Of a stretch of 64,000 bases of DNA, positions 11,438 to 22,225 are shown one piece after another. The stretch lies in NCBI GenBank assembly GCA_963082975.1, contig OY720346.1:52155759-52219758 (forward strand), given 5' to 3'. This DNA comes from Labia minor (lineage: Eukaryota; Arthropoda; Insecta; Dermaptera; Spongiphoridae). Made by a program: the position numbers and the translations under genes. Under the pieces are notes generated by a model, which saw only the letters and a list, made by a program, of their open reading frames with translations, was not told where the DNA came from and made no database searches. How positions within the stretch are numbered: the first letter of the stretch is position 1; each line of letters starts with the position of its first letter.

Positions 11438-11465
11438 GAGCGCCGAAGGCGCTCGGGGCAGCTAG
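11438..11465 (+). repeat. Helitron H1 3' terminal hairpin and CTAG
   Basis: GAGCGCCGAAGGCGCTC forms a 7 bp stem with a GAA loop; CTAG follows 7 bases later and the next base is T. The preceding GC-rich block (GGGCGGAGCCCCCGTCTAG) is shared by all four Helitron ends in the window. Confidence 0.8.
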
Positions 11466-11799
11466 TATATATATATTTATGACATAAGTTTGAATTTATT
11501 TATTTAATAAGTACAGATCATGGGGTTATTGATTAAATAATATAACTAAGAAGTAACCGCCTCGACACGTATGTGCTCTTTTCATGAAATTTTAAAGGAT
11601 TGTTGCGCATAAATTTTGGGGTATTTAAGTGATACTATGTTGAATTTCATTTTTTTAAACTTTGCACTCCTAATTTTTTTTTTTTTTACCAAACAACAAC
11701 TCCTCAATTCATTTGCAAAATAGATAAAAAAAATAGTGTCTCAATAAAAGCTTGTGTTGTAACAGTGCAGAGTGTGTAACAAATATTTTTTCGATTATA

Positions 11800-13496
11800 T
11801 TAACTAGTAGGATAGTAAAGAATGATAAATTTATATATTTGACCAATTTATTTACCTTAATTATTTATAATTTTTCATAGTAGGATAATTTTTAAAACAT
11901 TCTCCTGGATGAAGACCGGGTTTCCTATCACAAGTATCACAATAGAATGTTGTTTCTTTTCTCCCTCCTTTGATTTTTCGATTGGAACATACCATACAGT
12001 CTTTGTGTTTTGTATGAGAAAAAATAAAATGAGTCTTCCCATCTAAACGTTGAATAGTATCATCTGTAGACAATCGGCCGGGTTTTTGTGTAGGAGCGCG
12101 AAAGTCTTTGATTAGACTCATCAATAAATTTTCTCTAAAATTTGTATGTGACATCTTTGTGATATTTTCCTTTCTAGAATATTCATTGAATAAAATGTAT
12201 GAGTTCACAATGGATGTTTCCAATCCCCAGAAAAATAACTTCCGACTGTAGATTCGTCAATTGCCAAATTTTCACGAGGTATATAATTTTCCATAAATTT
12301 TTGGTTTAGGTAATCCAGAAAGTTACTCACTCTTTCTATCCTTGTCCTCGTCGTTCGAGTGTTTGGTGAAATTGTTTCCAAATGTAGTGACCAAAATATT
12401 TGGAAAAAACGTTTGCGTGAAAAAATTGTTCTAAAAAATGACATCTTCAAATGAAATGCTCTAGACCAATATGATTCCAAAGTTGGTGAAACAACAAGGC
12501 CCATATTTATGATGACTCCAATAAAGGCTCGCATTTCACTCTCTGTTACAACTTTCCAATTTTGCCAAATGGAATATTTGCTCAGTGTTTTTTCTGATAT
12601 TATTTTTGCTGCGTATGCATTAGTTTCACTCACTATTTTTTTTATTAGAGTAGAAGTAAAAAACAACTCAAAAAATTCTAGAGGTGATGTGCAACTGGAT
12701 GGAACTTTTGGTCCAACAACATTTTGGCCAACTGAAAATTTTATGTTATGATGATAATTGTCATCTTCAGTGACATTTGTCCATAAAGTTGCATCATTTC
12801 CAACAAACTGCATATTATATGTAGAAATAGATGGTTGCTCATTGCTATACTCATCATCACTTATAAGTCTTCTAACTTTTCTTCTTTTTCTTACAATAAT
12901 ATCTTCGTCAGAACTGGTCTCGGTTTGAATAACCGAAAACAATGGCTCAGACGTTTTAGTAAAATTTGTATCATCTTCCAATAATCCAAGTTCATTATCT
13001 ATTTGAGTCATATATTCGTCGTCACTACTTTCATATTCATTGGTGAATGTTTGTTTTCTCTTGATTCGGGGCATCTTAATTTTTATACTTTTTAGCACAT
13101 AAAATAAATAAATATAACGGTTCAATTATTATAATAATAAAATTTTAATTAAAATATACGTTTTTATGTAAACAAAATATCAAAGACGACAAAAAACACG
13201 ATTTTCATCTAAAGCGAAGAGAACTTGCTTTCCTGAGGACAGTACTACAAATGACTCTAGATTCTAATGTAAAAAGAAAACTAAAAAGTATTTTAAAATT
13301 ATCTAAATTGGTCAAATATAATAAATTTAATCTTTATTTACAAAGTACAAAATATTTGAAAGAAAAAAAAATAGATTTAAATATTTTAAATTATTTTTGA
13401 AATTAAAATGTATAATGTCGAGTCTAGCTCGACAAAGGAGTTGGTGTAAGAAATATGATGTCGAGCCACACTCGACATAGGAGTCCTAAGGGTTAA
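11800..13496 (-). mobile_element. piggyBac-family element, internally deleted
   Basis: The end upstream of the transposase (13492) reads, inward, TTAA|CCCTTAGGACTCC, a classic piggyBac terminus at its TTAA target (13493-13496). Two perfect subterminal hairpins follow: TGTCGAG...CTCGACA (13416-13434) and ATGTCGAG...CTCGACAT (13458-13478). The other end is less certain; TTAACTAGTAGGA at 11800 is the best match and would give an element of about 1.7 kb. An internal inverted repeat (TTTGACCAATTTA) occurs at about 11837-11852 and 13303-13318. Confidence 0.75.
11861..13074 (-). pseudogene. piggyBac transposase with central deletion
   Basis: The N-terminal 289 residues, from the ATG at 13074 (MPRIKRKQ), have an acidic leader (ESSDDE, SSDEDI), a basic patch (RKRRKVRR) and the piggyBac core up to AIDES, whose Asp273 is the first catalytic aspartate. 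Around 12230-12240 the frame jumps directly to the protein's C-terminal part (LFFWGLETSIVNSYILF, then a zinc-binding end CMVCSNRK, CDTCDRK, HPGEC). Intact piggyBac transposases are roughly 550-600 residues, so I estimate that 150-200 residues, including the second and third catalytic aspartates, are missing. The join is also out of frame. The product cannot catalyse transposition. The remaining open frame is long and little damaged, so the deletion looks fairly recent. Confidence 0.85.
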
Positions 13497-13499
13497 TTC

Positions 13500-14240
13500 T
13501 CATAGGTTTGTTCACATAAACTTGACGTTACTTTAAAAGTCCCAAAGAAAAGATTCTAAAGTATATCGCATGATCTGGAAAGTTAAAGCCGATCTCAAAA
13601 ACGAGAAATAACACAACCAGGACATGACGTGGGAAGTAATTCAACAGTTTCTCTAGTTGTATGACAGGCCACACCATAATGTAGAATCCACATGCTCTTG
13701 AGATCTATATTTTGTAATTTTAGCACAAAAAAGTTAGATAACATTTCTTGATAACGATCTGTTAGTGCTTGAACAACTAAATTTTTAAAGAAAAATTATC
13801 TAATTATGTCTCTGGCCCAAAATGCAAACCAAACATTATCTATCTATTATCTATCTTATTGTCTATCTGCTTCTCAACAATCACTCGAGGATTTTCGGAA
13901 CCCTAAATATTCCAATTTTTTGAAAAACGAAGCCATCAAAATGAAAATGGGTTTCGTCATTAAATATGATTTTCGATGTGAAATCACTAATCAATTGCTA
14001 TTCAGTTCTAAAATTCAATCAACAAATGATCTCCATAACCTCATGATGTGTAATTCATTATTCAATAAATGTTTCAAACTTATACAACAAATATATATAA
14101 AGGTTTTATTTAAAACTCTAAAAAAGGGTGCTTATTATAACAACCTATATATATAATATATAATATATACAAGTGTTTGTTTATGTTTCTGTAAAATTTT
14201 GATTATGCAAAATTAATTCCCGGTTATTTACACGTTTTTT
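13500..14240. other. Non-coding flank of the piggyBac element
   Basis: No recognisable gene. An open frame of about 116 codons at 13806-14156 has no identifiable domain and lies in AT-rich DNA; it is treated as chance. Confidence 0.4.
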
Positions 14241-14249
14241 TTTGTGAAA

Positions 14250-14400
14250 TTTCCATTCCGACGTTTCGGTGCTCAATTTGGCACTATTTTCAAGAGAAAA
14301 TACCAAAAATAATTCTTGATCACGCATACTAAGACCCAGAATCCCAAAATTTACTTCCCTGAAAATGGCACCGAAATGGACATCGAAACGTCGAAAATAA
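14250..14400. repeat. Fold-back element with CGACGTTTCGGTG arms
   Basis: Inverted arms lie at about 14256-14295 (CCGACGTTTCGGTGCTCAAT) and 14357-14396 (its partner reads, inverted, CGACGTTTCGATGTCCATTT). The spacer has ACTAAGACCCAGAATCC, also found at 16747-16763 beside a second element of the type. The open frame on the minus strand across it is incidental. Confidence 0.55.
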
Positions 14401-14499
14401 AATTTCATAAAAATACGTGAAAACAACGGCCATTTGTGCCTTAAAGAAATCATCGATCGTATATGATTAAACTCAAAAAATATCACCACTCAAATAAGG

Positions 14500-15770
14500 G
14501 ACTCTAAAGCGGTTCCCATTGAACATGAATAGAATAAATAATTTAATAAATTTAATAAATAAATAATAACATCAATAAACTATACAATAAGTAGTAACAA
14601 CAAAAACAATTTATATATGTATACAAATAAATAAATAATTAAATATTATATTCTGAATAACTATTAATTCAAATATTGTAATATGTACATAAATATTTAG
14701 TTTCTATTAAAATTATTTTAAATAATAACTGAAAAGAAATAAATAAAATAAATTAAAAAAAAATTTTCGATAATATTAAATTGATAAAAAAAATAAATTA
14801 TACAATAAATCATTCTAAATTTAAAAATAATCAGATATATTATAAACTTTAAAAAAAAATAAAATTTAAAATATATGTGTCATAAATATTTTTAAATTTG
14901 GAAAATTTAAAAAAAGATATAAGCTATTTATATCCTCATCAATAATCTTTAAAAATAAAAAAAAACACTAAAAATGATCTACCAAATAATTTACTAAATA
15001 AACATTCTTATTATTCATGCATTATATACATTAACTTAATTTATATCTTAATAAATTTCTATTTTCATTTCTTATTTAATTAAATATTTTTATTTATTGT
15101 TGTTTTATAATGTCCACCAAATAAGATTCTTCAATTAGAAACCAGATGGCATCATATTCAAGATCCAGTTACTAATGAATAAATTGAATAGAAATATCTA
15201 TAAATTAAAAAAAATATATTAATAAATATGAATTTATATATTTTTGAAATTAATTTATATATATATATATAATTTATATTTAAATTATTCATATAATAAA
15301 TATAAATGAAAATAATAAACTTTACCAAATATATTTTAAAAGACAGTTGAGATATTATAATATTATATAATTCACCTAGTAAATATATTATATATCGATA
15401 TTGATATTATAAATTATATATATATATTTATTTATTTGATAATTTTAAATATATTTTATATATATATTATTAAATATATATACTGGTTTAGAAAAATTAA
15501 TCATTTAAAATGAAGTTGTTTTTAGATTATTAATAATTAATAATTAATAATTATCCAATATATAATTGATATTTATTTAAATAATGATATATCATGGTTA
15601 TATCAAATTTATTTAATATGACATTCTAATATATTTTATTTATCCACGCTCGTATTTAGAAATTAAATACTATTTATTATATAGGCAGTATATTAAATGG
15701 AAATAATATTAATTTATAAGACAAATTTAAATGACAAATTGTTTTGCTTTTAATATAATTGAAAATATTA
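14500..15770. other. AT-rich non-coding DNA
   Basis: Almost pure A/T with many short TA tracts and a TTAATAATTAATAATTAATAAT run near 15530. No gene or recognised repeat family was seen. Confidence 0.6.
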
Positions 15771-15779
15771 ATATGTGAT

Positions 15780-16240
15780 ATAAATCAATGGAAAAAGTAT
15801 AAGAAGCCAAGGGTGGCATATGAGGATGTGAGGGTGAAAGGCGTTGATTTACTAAGTTATTTTTGAGAAATGCTTTCAATGGATATAATAGAGAAATCAG
15901 ATCTCCCGGTTGGATAATATATACCCAAATAGGGACTAACTATACATATCGCATGCGGTTAGATGTAATCAAACTAATGCAAGAAACGTGTAGGTTGCCG
16001 CCCATCCTTTGCTCTTCGTCATCGTTCCCAAACCACTGCCTCACCCTCTCCATCACTATTCGGTATCCACTCCATTGGCCTCCATTGGCAGGCAATACGC
16101 TTGCAAAATCCAGGCGAAATTCAATTTCACATTCGAAAACAAATGGATTTTATTTTATTTTATTTTTTGTGGGAGAGTGAGTAGAGAAGTGGAGACGAGT
16201 AAAAGAGAAAGAATCGGTATTTACAAATGGAGCTGACCAC
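15780..16240. promoter_or_regulatory. GC-richer non-coding island
   Basis: A compact patch of mixed composition (GCATGCGGTTAG, AACGTGTAGGTTGCCGCCCA, paired CCATTGGC motifs near 16075-16090) between AT-rich stretches. Two small overlapping frames have no recognisable protein features. It may be a conserved regulatory element. Confidence 0.2.
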
Positions 16241-16459
16241 TAAAAATAATTGATTAGTTCATAAAATAAATCAAAAATAATTTTTTTGTTGTTGTTTCTT
16301 ATTATAAAATATAATACTTAATATATATATTTTTTTTCATAATTGTTACAAATCTCTAACCTGAAACTAAATTTATAAATAATATTTATATAAATATATA
16401 TAAAGAATATATTATGTATATTCGTTTATATTCTTATTATTATGGGAAATTACTTTTAA

Positions 16460-16790
16460 TTTTGAGATTTGGGTCTCGACGTTTCGGTGCCCATCAAATC
16501 GTCATTTTCAAAAGAGTTTATTTAAGAGGAAAATTTTTAGAGATTTAGGGACTAAGGTCTGTGTGGCCAAAAGTCATTGTTGGAACTTTGGGTTGAATGG
16601 GTGGGTGATTTTGAACTTGTGTTCCGAACCTGCGGAGCAGACGTGTGTGAGTGTTAGGGTTAGTCTCAAGAATTTTCTGGAGCTCCGGAACACGGTAAGT
16701 CCACCCATTGAACCTAAGGTCCCGACAATGACTCCTTGTCACACAGACTAAGACCCAGAATCCCTAATAATTTCCTTAAATTTACTTACA
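16460..16790. repeat. Fold-back element with a ~194 bp palindromic core
   Basis: It starts with CGACGTTTCGGTGCCCATCA as in the 14.2 kb element. The core 16556-16749 is a long imperfect palindrome: GGTCTGTGTGGCCAAAAGTC at one end is mirrored by TGACTCCTTGTCACACAGAC at the other, and the pairing continues inward through GAATGGGTGG/CCACCCATTG and GTTCCG/CGGAAC. Because of the symmetry both strands encode related short peptides, a by-product of the palindrome. Confidence 0.65.
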
Positions 16791-16822
16791 CAAATCCACT
16801 AATTCAAACGAGCTAACTAGTA

Positions 16823-17422
16823 AGCTAACTCGCAAGAGATAGTAATGCGATCACGAAAATTTTCGATGTCGAGATTTTGATGTTTTTATACGTTTTGAAG
16901 GTCCCTCAGTCATTTTCACTAAGGTTGAGAAAAAAATGTCTCTGTGTGTTTATGTGTATGTAGAAAAGATTACGCAAAAAAGGTTTGAGCTAGAATAATG
17001 AAATTTAGTTCCCGGGCATAATTCAAAATTCGTAGTTTTCTATCAACTTTTGAGAAATGTAGCTCATCCGGAAGAGGGTCATTACCTACCACGTTTGATT
17101 TTTTTCATCTAAACTGACTTTAAAAATAAAGATATATGTTTGATCGATTTTCACATGATTAAAAATTGTATAAAACTGCTATATATAGAATTTGAGCTTG
17201 ATTGAATCACTGAAAGTACCGGAATTAATTTTTTAACAATGCAAATCACGCGTCTGTGTGTGACGTGGTGCCTTCAACAAAGAGCCAAACATGCGCTGGT
17301 TTAATAAATATTATTTATTAATTTTAATTTATAATTTATAATTAATTAAATTTAATTTAAATATAATATATGTTAATTAATCCAATTCAAATTGGCGAGA
17401 TAATCGAGTGGAGACACTCCAG
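16823..17422 (+). repeat. Dispersed repeat family A, copy A3
   Basis: Near full-length copy of the family, with a diverged 5' end (CTAACTCGCAAGAGATAG) and an intact 3' GAGTGGAGACACTCCAG. Confidence 0.85.
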
Positions 17423-17424
17423 AT

Positions 17425-17984
17425 TTTTTATAGAAGATTTCCAAACGATGACACATAAACACCTCAGTACTGTTAATGAACAGTTCAATATTTGTGTAAA
17501 GTACTGTATTTTTATTGTTTTTCATAGATTAAAGAAGTAATGTGAGTATGGGATGGATTAATTCAATTTACATTGTATCCTATGCAAAAAAAAATGATTA
17601 GACTCACTTAACCAATTGTGTACATAAAGCAGGGTTATATATAAAGGGGTATATATATTCCTAGAGAATGATTTCTACCGGTTCCTTTATTGTACCATCT
17701 CCATTATTTTGTAGTTATACTTAGCAGGTGCTGCCAGTGGTTTCTTTATTATTCTATGTGTAGATTCAAGTCACAAACTTGATTGTGTACTTATCCACTC
17801 TCGAACAACGTTTTTATACTTTTCATTTACTTCTCGTCAAATTTTTCAATTGATACAAATCTTACATACTTGTAACAGTTAACCTGAATAGTGATTTATT
17901 ATAGAAATGTGTCTGTCAAGGTATACATAATAGTTGTATAATTTTTGTTTAATCTTTTAATATTCTCTTAGTATAAATTTACAA
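17425..17984. other. Non-coding spacer
   Basis: No gene or known repeat family was recognised here. Confidence 0.4.
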
Positions 17985-18202
17985 AGTACCGGGACCCCGA
18001 GCCTCGGCTCGGTACTTAAGTTAAAAAAAATGATTCATTATTATTGGATTTGGCTGGTAATATTAATACCTGGGACACCGAGCTCTCGCTCTACCCTTTA
18101 AAAAATATTGATACACAATTCTTTAATTATTTATTACAATTATTAAATGTTACACATTTGCATCAATCTGATTAAAATTAATGAACTTGTGCTCCTCAAT
18201 AA
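17985..18202 (-). repeat. SINE-like repeat S, 3' part (copy S1)
   Basis: It carries the GC-rich end block ACCGGGACCCCGAGCCTCGG, TTGGCTGGTAATATTAATACC and GGGACACCGAGCTC, then the AT-rich body ending near CATCAATCTGATTAAAAT. The family recurs at 18960, 23066 and 48118-48884. Confidence 0.65.
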
Positions 18203-18559
18203 TACATAAATATATAATATATTTGTACATATATTTTTTTTCTATAGTGTTTTTTTGAAAAACTGTTTAGCGCCCCAAGTGGTTATAAAACAAACTAAAG
18301 ACAAAAAAACGTGCTTTGCAGCTTTTCGGAATTAAAAAAGCAAAATTGGCAGTCGTGGGACTGGCCGACAGAAGTGAAAACTTCTGCGTAAGAAATTTTA
18401 AAACAGACGAAATTCGCGCTATTTCACGAGAAAGATGAATTTCATATGCATGTATATATATATAACTTATATATTATTTTAAACATATATTTTAAACAAA
18501 TTTGTAACTTATATTTATATATATATAAATACACAACTTTGTTTAAAATATTGCAATAC

Positions 18560-18710
18560 GAACTGTTTTATAATTCTTATCTCTAACATAAAATATATAT
18601 TTATTATGTGAAGTTCATTTCGTATAATTTTGATTATATATGTATATATGAAATGAACTTTACATAATAAATATATATTTATATGTTAGAGATAATTTAT
18701 AAAACAGTTC
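18560..18710. repeat. Near-perfect palindrome with ~68 bp arms
   Basis: GAACTGTTTTATAATTCTTA at 18560 is mirrored by ATAATTTATAAAACAGTTC ending at 18710. The arms continue inward through CTCTAACATA and GAAGTTCATTTC to an ~11 bp centre. Flanking segments share AAGAAATTT..AAACAGA-type words, so the palindrome may sit inside a larger fold-back transposon. Confidence 0.7.
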
Positions 18711-18959
18711 TAATGACAATTCAAATTTCGCGCTCTGTTATAAGAAATTTGAAAGCAGATGGTTTCATGGTGTTGGTCACGATCACGCGAGTTCTATACT
18801 TTTTCCCCATCCCGCAAAAGTGCTCAACGCCGCTAAAGAAGTTTTCACTTCAAAAATTATTTAATATTTGGAAATATATCTGACTTATAGAAAAAATGAA
18901 TATTAATTAAAGAAAGAAATAGTTTTTAAAATATCCTGAATAATATGTAACAATTTTCA

Positions 18960-19325
18960 AGATAGAAATTTATTACAATATTACAATTATTAACTGTTGC
19001 ATCATTGCATCAATCTGATTAAAATGAATGGAACTTCGGGTACTCAATAATAATAAATAAAATAATATTAATAAATATATTGAATAATATTTTATTGAAA
19101 AAATATTAAAACTTATAAAACTATCTAAAACTTTATTAATAAAAGAACAATGAATAAATAAATATAGAATAGTAATTTATTAAAAAGTAAACAATAGATA
19201 AAAAGAAAAAAAAATAACAAAATCATTATTTTCATTTTTAAATAACGATTCACCCGGCGAGTTTCGAACCGACGAAATCCACTCGTTAAAACATCAGTCC
19301 AACCGCTGGACTATATGTATTTAGA
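18960..19325 (-). repeat. SINE-like repeat S with tRNA-like head (copy S2)
   Basis: On the minus strand it opens with a tRNA-like head (about 19325-19255): an A-box-like AGTCCAGCGGTTGGACTGAT and a B box GGTTCGAAACTCGCCGGG. The AT-rich body follows and ends at the GCATCAATCTGATTAAAATG region. The head matches that at 48118-48190. It is not a functional tRNA: acceptor-stem pairing is lacking. Confidence 0.6.
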
Positions 19326-19369
19326 TAAAAAATTGTCATTTTTTTACTGTCTTAGCAGGCAGTATTAAA

Positions 19370-19583
19370 AATTTTGACGTTTTCCATATAATATATAATT
19401 TTCAATTAAGAAATTAATAATGAAGCTGTATGTTTCAAGAGATATCATCAATAAAACTTAATTTTTCTTTATAAATACTATATCTAGTGTGAATTTGAAA
19501 AAAATCGTTAGAGCGGTTTTTGAGAACCATGATATATAGATAAATACATATATACAATTTTAGCTAGCATAATAAGATAAGAT
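19370..19583 (+). repeat. Dispersed repeat D, copy D1
   Basis: It contains GTTTCAAGAGATATCATCAA, GTGTGAATTTGAAAAAAATC, GTTAGAGCGGTTTTTGAGAA and the terminus TAGCTAGCATAATAAGATAA. A close inverted copy is at 47497-47722. Confidence 0.6.
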
Positions 19584-19661
19584 TTGTAATTTTTTTTTAA
19601 TATAATGTGATTTATAATAATAATAATAATATCTAACCATTTATAATTTGATATAATTTAT

Positions 19662-19682
19662 CTATCTATCTATCTATCTATA
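19662..19682. repeat. (ATCT)n microsatellite
   Basis: Five consecutive TCTA/ATCT units. Confidence 0.8.
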
Positions 19683-19987
19683 TATAATATCAGTCAAATA
19701 TTTTTTGACGGTTGTGAAAATGATTAATTAATTCACCAAATTTGAATTTGAGAATTAATTGATTAATTTTTGTAGGTTTACAGTTACATTTTTTATTTAT
19801 AATCTTTTTCTTTATCCTATATATTTTATTTTATATTAATTAATCATTATATTAAAAATATTATTGTTCTATGAATAATATGTAATTATTCAAATAAGTT
19901 AATTTTTTATATATTTTTCTTATTTCAAGGAGAGGGGGCTCCTTATTTACACTCCTGCAGATAATATATAAATATATTTGATAAATA

Positions 19988-21981
19988 AGGTAAATGTACC
20001 AGTGGTGGACTACTGTACCAGTAATGGACCATTTGATAGATTTTTGATCAAAATAAGCTTTTTAATTTCAAATTAAACTTGAGACATCGATAAATATCAA
20101 GAAGAGCCTTTTTCAGATTGCTTAACAATGAAACAGAGACCAATCGCTGCATTTATATTATAATTATGAATTTTTTAAAACACGAGGCAGGCGTTCTTGC
20201 ATTTTAAGGTTCGTTTCTTATGCAAAACGTTCAGGATATGCTTCACTTTATTTATCTTTTATTTAATAATAATTTCAATCCAAAAATTAAATTCAATAGT
20301 TGATACTACAAATTATATTAATCAGTTTGAAATATTTAATTTATGTGATGATTATAAATTATTAATAGTCATTTACTGAAACAAATATCTCATTTTTTCA
20401 GAAGTGGACCGGGGTGGCCCATTACTAAAAAATACGATTAAGATATTTTTTTACTAAAATCGTTTTTACCGACCGACGATAGTAAGGGAAGTATTGTTTT
20501 CACACCAGATTTCACATGTGGAGATTTTTACATATCTCCACGAATCATGAATTTTCTTAACAGAAAAAAGTATTTTTAGCATGATGTCTGCCCGTCCGTC
20601 CGTCTGTCCGTCTGTCCGTCCGTATAGATGTGTACAGCCTGAACGGCTCAACCGATTTTGATGAAATTTGGTATATTTACTTAATGCATCAGTGGGATGA
20701 ATTGATCAACTTTGTGTGCAAATCCGGAAACCGGAAGTGGTAGTATTAGCGATCGACGATAGGAAGGAAAGGGTTATTTTCACACCAAATTTCACATGAG
20801 GAGATTTTTTACATATCACCACGAATCATGCACTTTGTATTGGTTTTATCCTCGAGAAAAATCATATTTATTAGTTTTTTCTTGATTTAAAATTATATGA
20901 CGTCATCCAGCCATTCATGACGTCACAGCCTGGTCTTGCATATATATTATAAATAAAATAAAATTAAAAATGTTTATATTTATTATTTATGTATCCATAT
21001 CTGTTTTTTATTACATTAATAGATATATTAAAATTATTTGAAATTGTTTCTGTAGCTGGAAATTGATTTATTTCAAACCGTCGGTCGGTTCGGACCTGGC
21101 CACAGGTCAACTTATTTTTTTTTATTAAAATAAATGTGATGTTTGCAAATTTTTTTTGTTTTAAGTGTCTAGAACAATTTTATTTAGTAGTGGAACACGT
21201 GGCCAAATACTGAGATAAACATGGCTAATCAATAAATCTTTACAACTTAAATTATATTTTCATCAGATTCCTTTAGATAACTAAATTTTATGCTGATAAT
21301 AAATTGTGTAAATAAGTTAATTCCCAATTTATAAACATTATTAAATTTATAATTTTATTTTATGAAATTAAATCAACAACAATTTATTATATTTAAACAT
21401 CTTATTACTGATAATAATAAATTTAATAAAAAATATTTATTATTATATTAGTATGAATAATTATAATTATATTAAATTAATATTACTAAAATTTCCAATA
21501 TATTTTTTAAATTATATTAATGTCAAAATCTTTCTCTTTTCGATTGCATTAACTGACCTTCTTTCTTGTTTAAAAACCACGCGTTTAAATGGATAAGAAT
21601 TGCAAATATAAAGAATAATTAAAATAAATTATAAAAAATTATAAGAAATTATAAAAAATATTAATAACACCAATCCTTAGTACATTTTATTCCATTTATT
21701 TATTTTAAACCCATTTCGATTACTGGATCAAAAAGTGGCCCACTACTGAAACTTTCGATTTTCAGATGGCCCACTACTTGAACAAAAAATACGTTTTGAA
21801 AAAAATTAAAAAAAAATATTTAAATATAAATTAACCGAATCTTGGTTTTGTAGTGATAATTAAAAATAGTTGTACAATATGTTAGCACTTGTGTTGTTGT
21901 TATTTTCACTTTTATTAAAGAATAATCGTGTTTTTTAATGAAAATTTCTCTGAACATGGTCCACCACTGGTACATTTACCT
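19988..21981. mobile_element. TA-flanked inverted-repeat transposon, non-autonomous, with B1 nested inside
   Basis: The left end AGGTAAATGTACCAGTGGTG and right end CACCACTGGTACATTTACCT are perfect inverses, and each is flanked by TA (19986-19987, 21982-21983). The related phrases CAGTAATGGACC, AAGTGGACCGG, AGTGGCCCACTACTG and TGGCCCACTACTTG recur near both ends. A TA target suggests the Tc1/mariner/pogo group. No transposase frame is present. Removing nested B1 (20468-21089) leaves an element of about 1.37 kb. Confidence 0.75.
20468..21089 (+). mobile_element. Repeat B, copy B1: transposon with ACCGACCGACG ends
   Basis: The 11 bp ACCGACCGACG opens the element and its inverse CGTCGGTCGGT closes it, giving terminal inverted repeats. 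Inside are a perfect hairpin GTGGAGAT/ATCTCCAC (20518-20541), a GTCCGTCC/GTCTGTCC tract, the phrase GAACGGCTCAACCGATTTTG, a second partial copy of the head (20748-20832) and TGACGTCATCCAGCCATTCA. No coding region. Other copies: 1915, 23322, 46010 and 62830. Confidence 0.7.
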
Positions 21982-22225
21982 TAATTAATATAAAATAATT
22001 TTTATATAAAATAATATCTAATATAAAAGATTTTACAAACAACAAGGTGACATATTTTACAAACTTATTATTAAAATTTTCTTTTTCCTTTGGAGGACAA
22101 ATTTTTTTCACTTTTTTCTTTTTAAATAATCTAATAAATATACTACGTGACGTAAAAAGAAAGAAATCAAATTTTAGATTTTGAAAGAATAAAAAAAAAA
22201 TAATAAATAATATTATAACAATAAA

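Larger units (their letters stand above)
9759..11465 (+). mobile_element. Non-autonomous Helitron H1 carrying a LINE RT remnant
   Basis: The 5' end is A|TCTATGTATATATATAAAAA followed by GGTTTTTGTCTGC, shared with the Helitrons at 25098 and 27721 (both minus). The 3' end is the hairpin GAGCGCC-gaa-GGCGCTC, then GGGGCAG and terminal CTAG|T, as expected for Helitrons (5' TC, 3' hairpin plus CTRR, insertion between A and T, no target duplication). Between the ends lie a ~430 bp module (10190-10620, also at 28230-28620 in reverse) and a LINE ORF2 tail in the sense direction. No Rep or helicase is present, so a helper is needed for movement. Confidence 0.75.

Noticed and set aside
9007-11465. Helitron H1 starting at 9007 instead of 9759
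   Set aside because: Module C at 9759 is the 5' partner of this same 3' end in H2 and H3, so 9759 is the better start; 9007 looks like another subfamily's 5' end.
14181-14489. Minus-strand 102-codon frame
   Set aside because: Covers the fold-back element with inverted CGACGTTTCGGTG arms; no protein similarity recognised.
19255-19325. Possible functional tRNA gene
   Set aside because: A and B boxes are present, but acceptor and anticodon stems do not pair and the same head recurs at 48118 attached to a SINE body.
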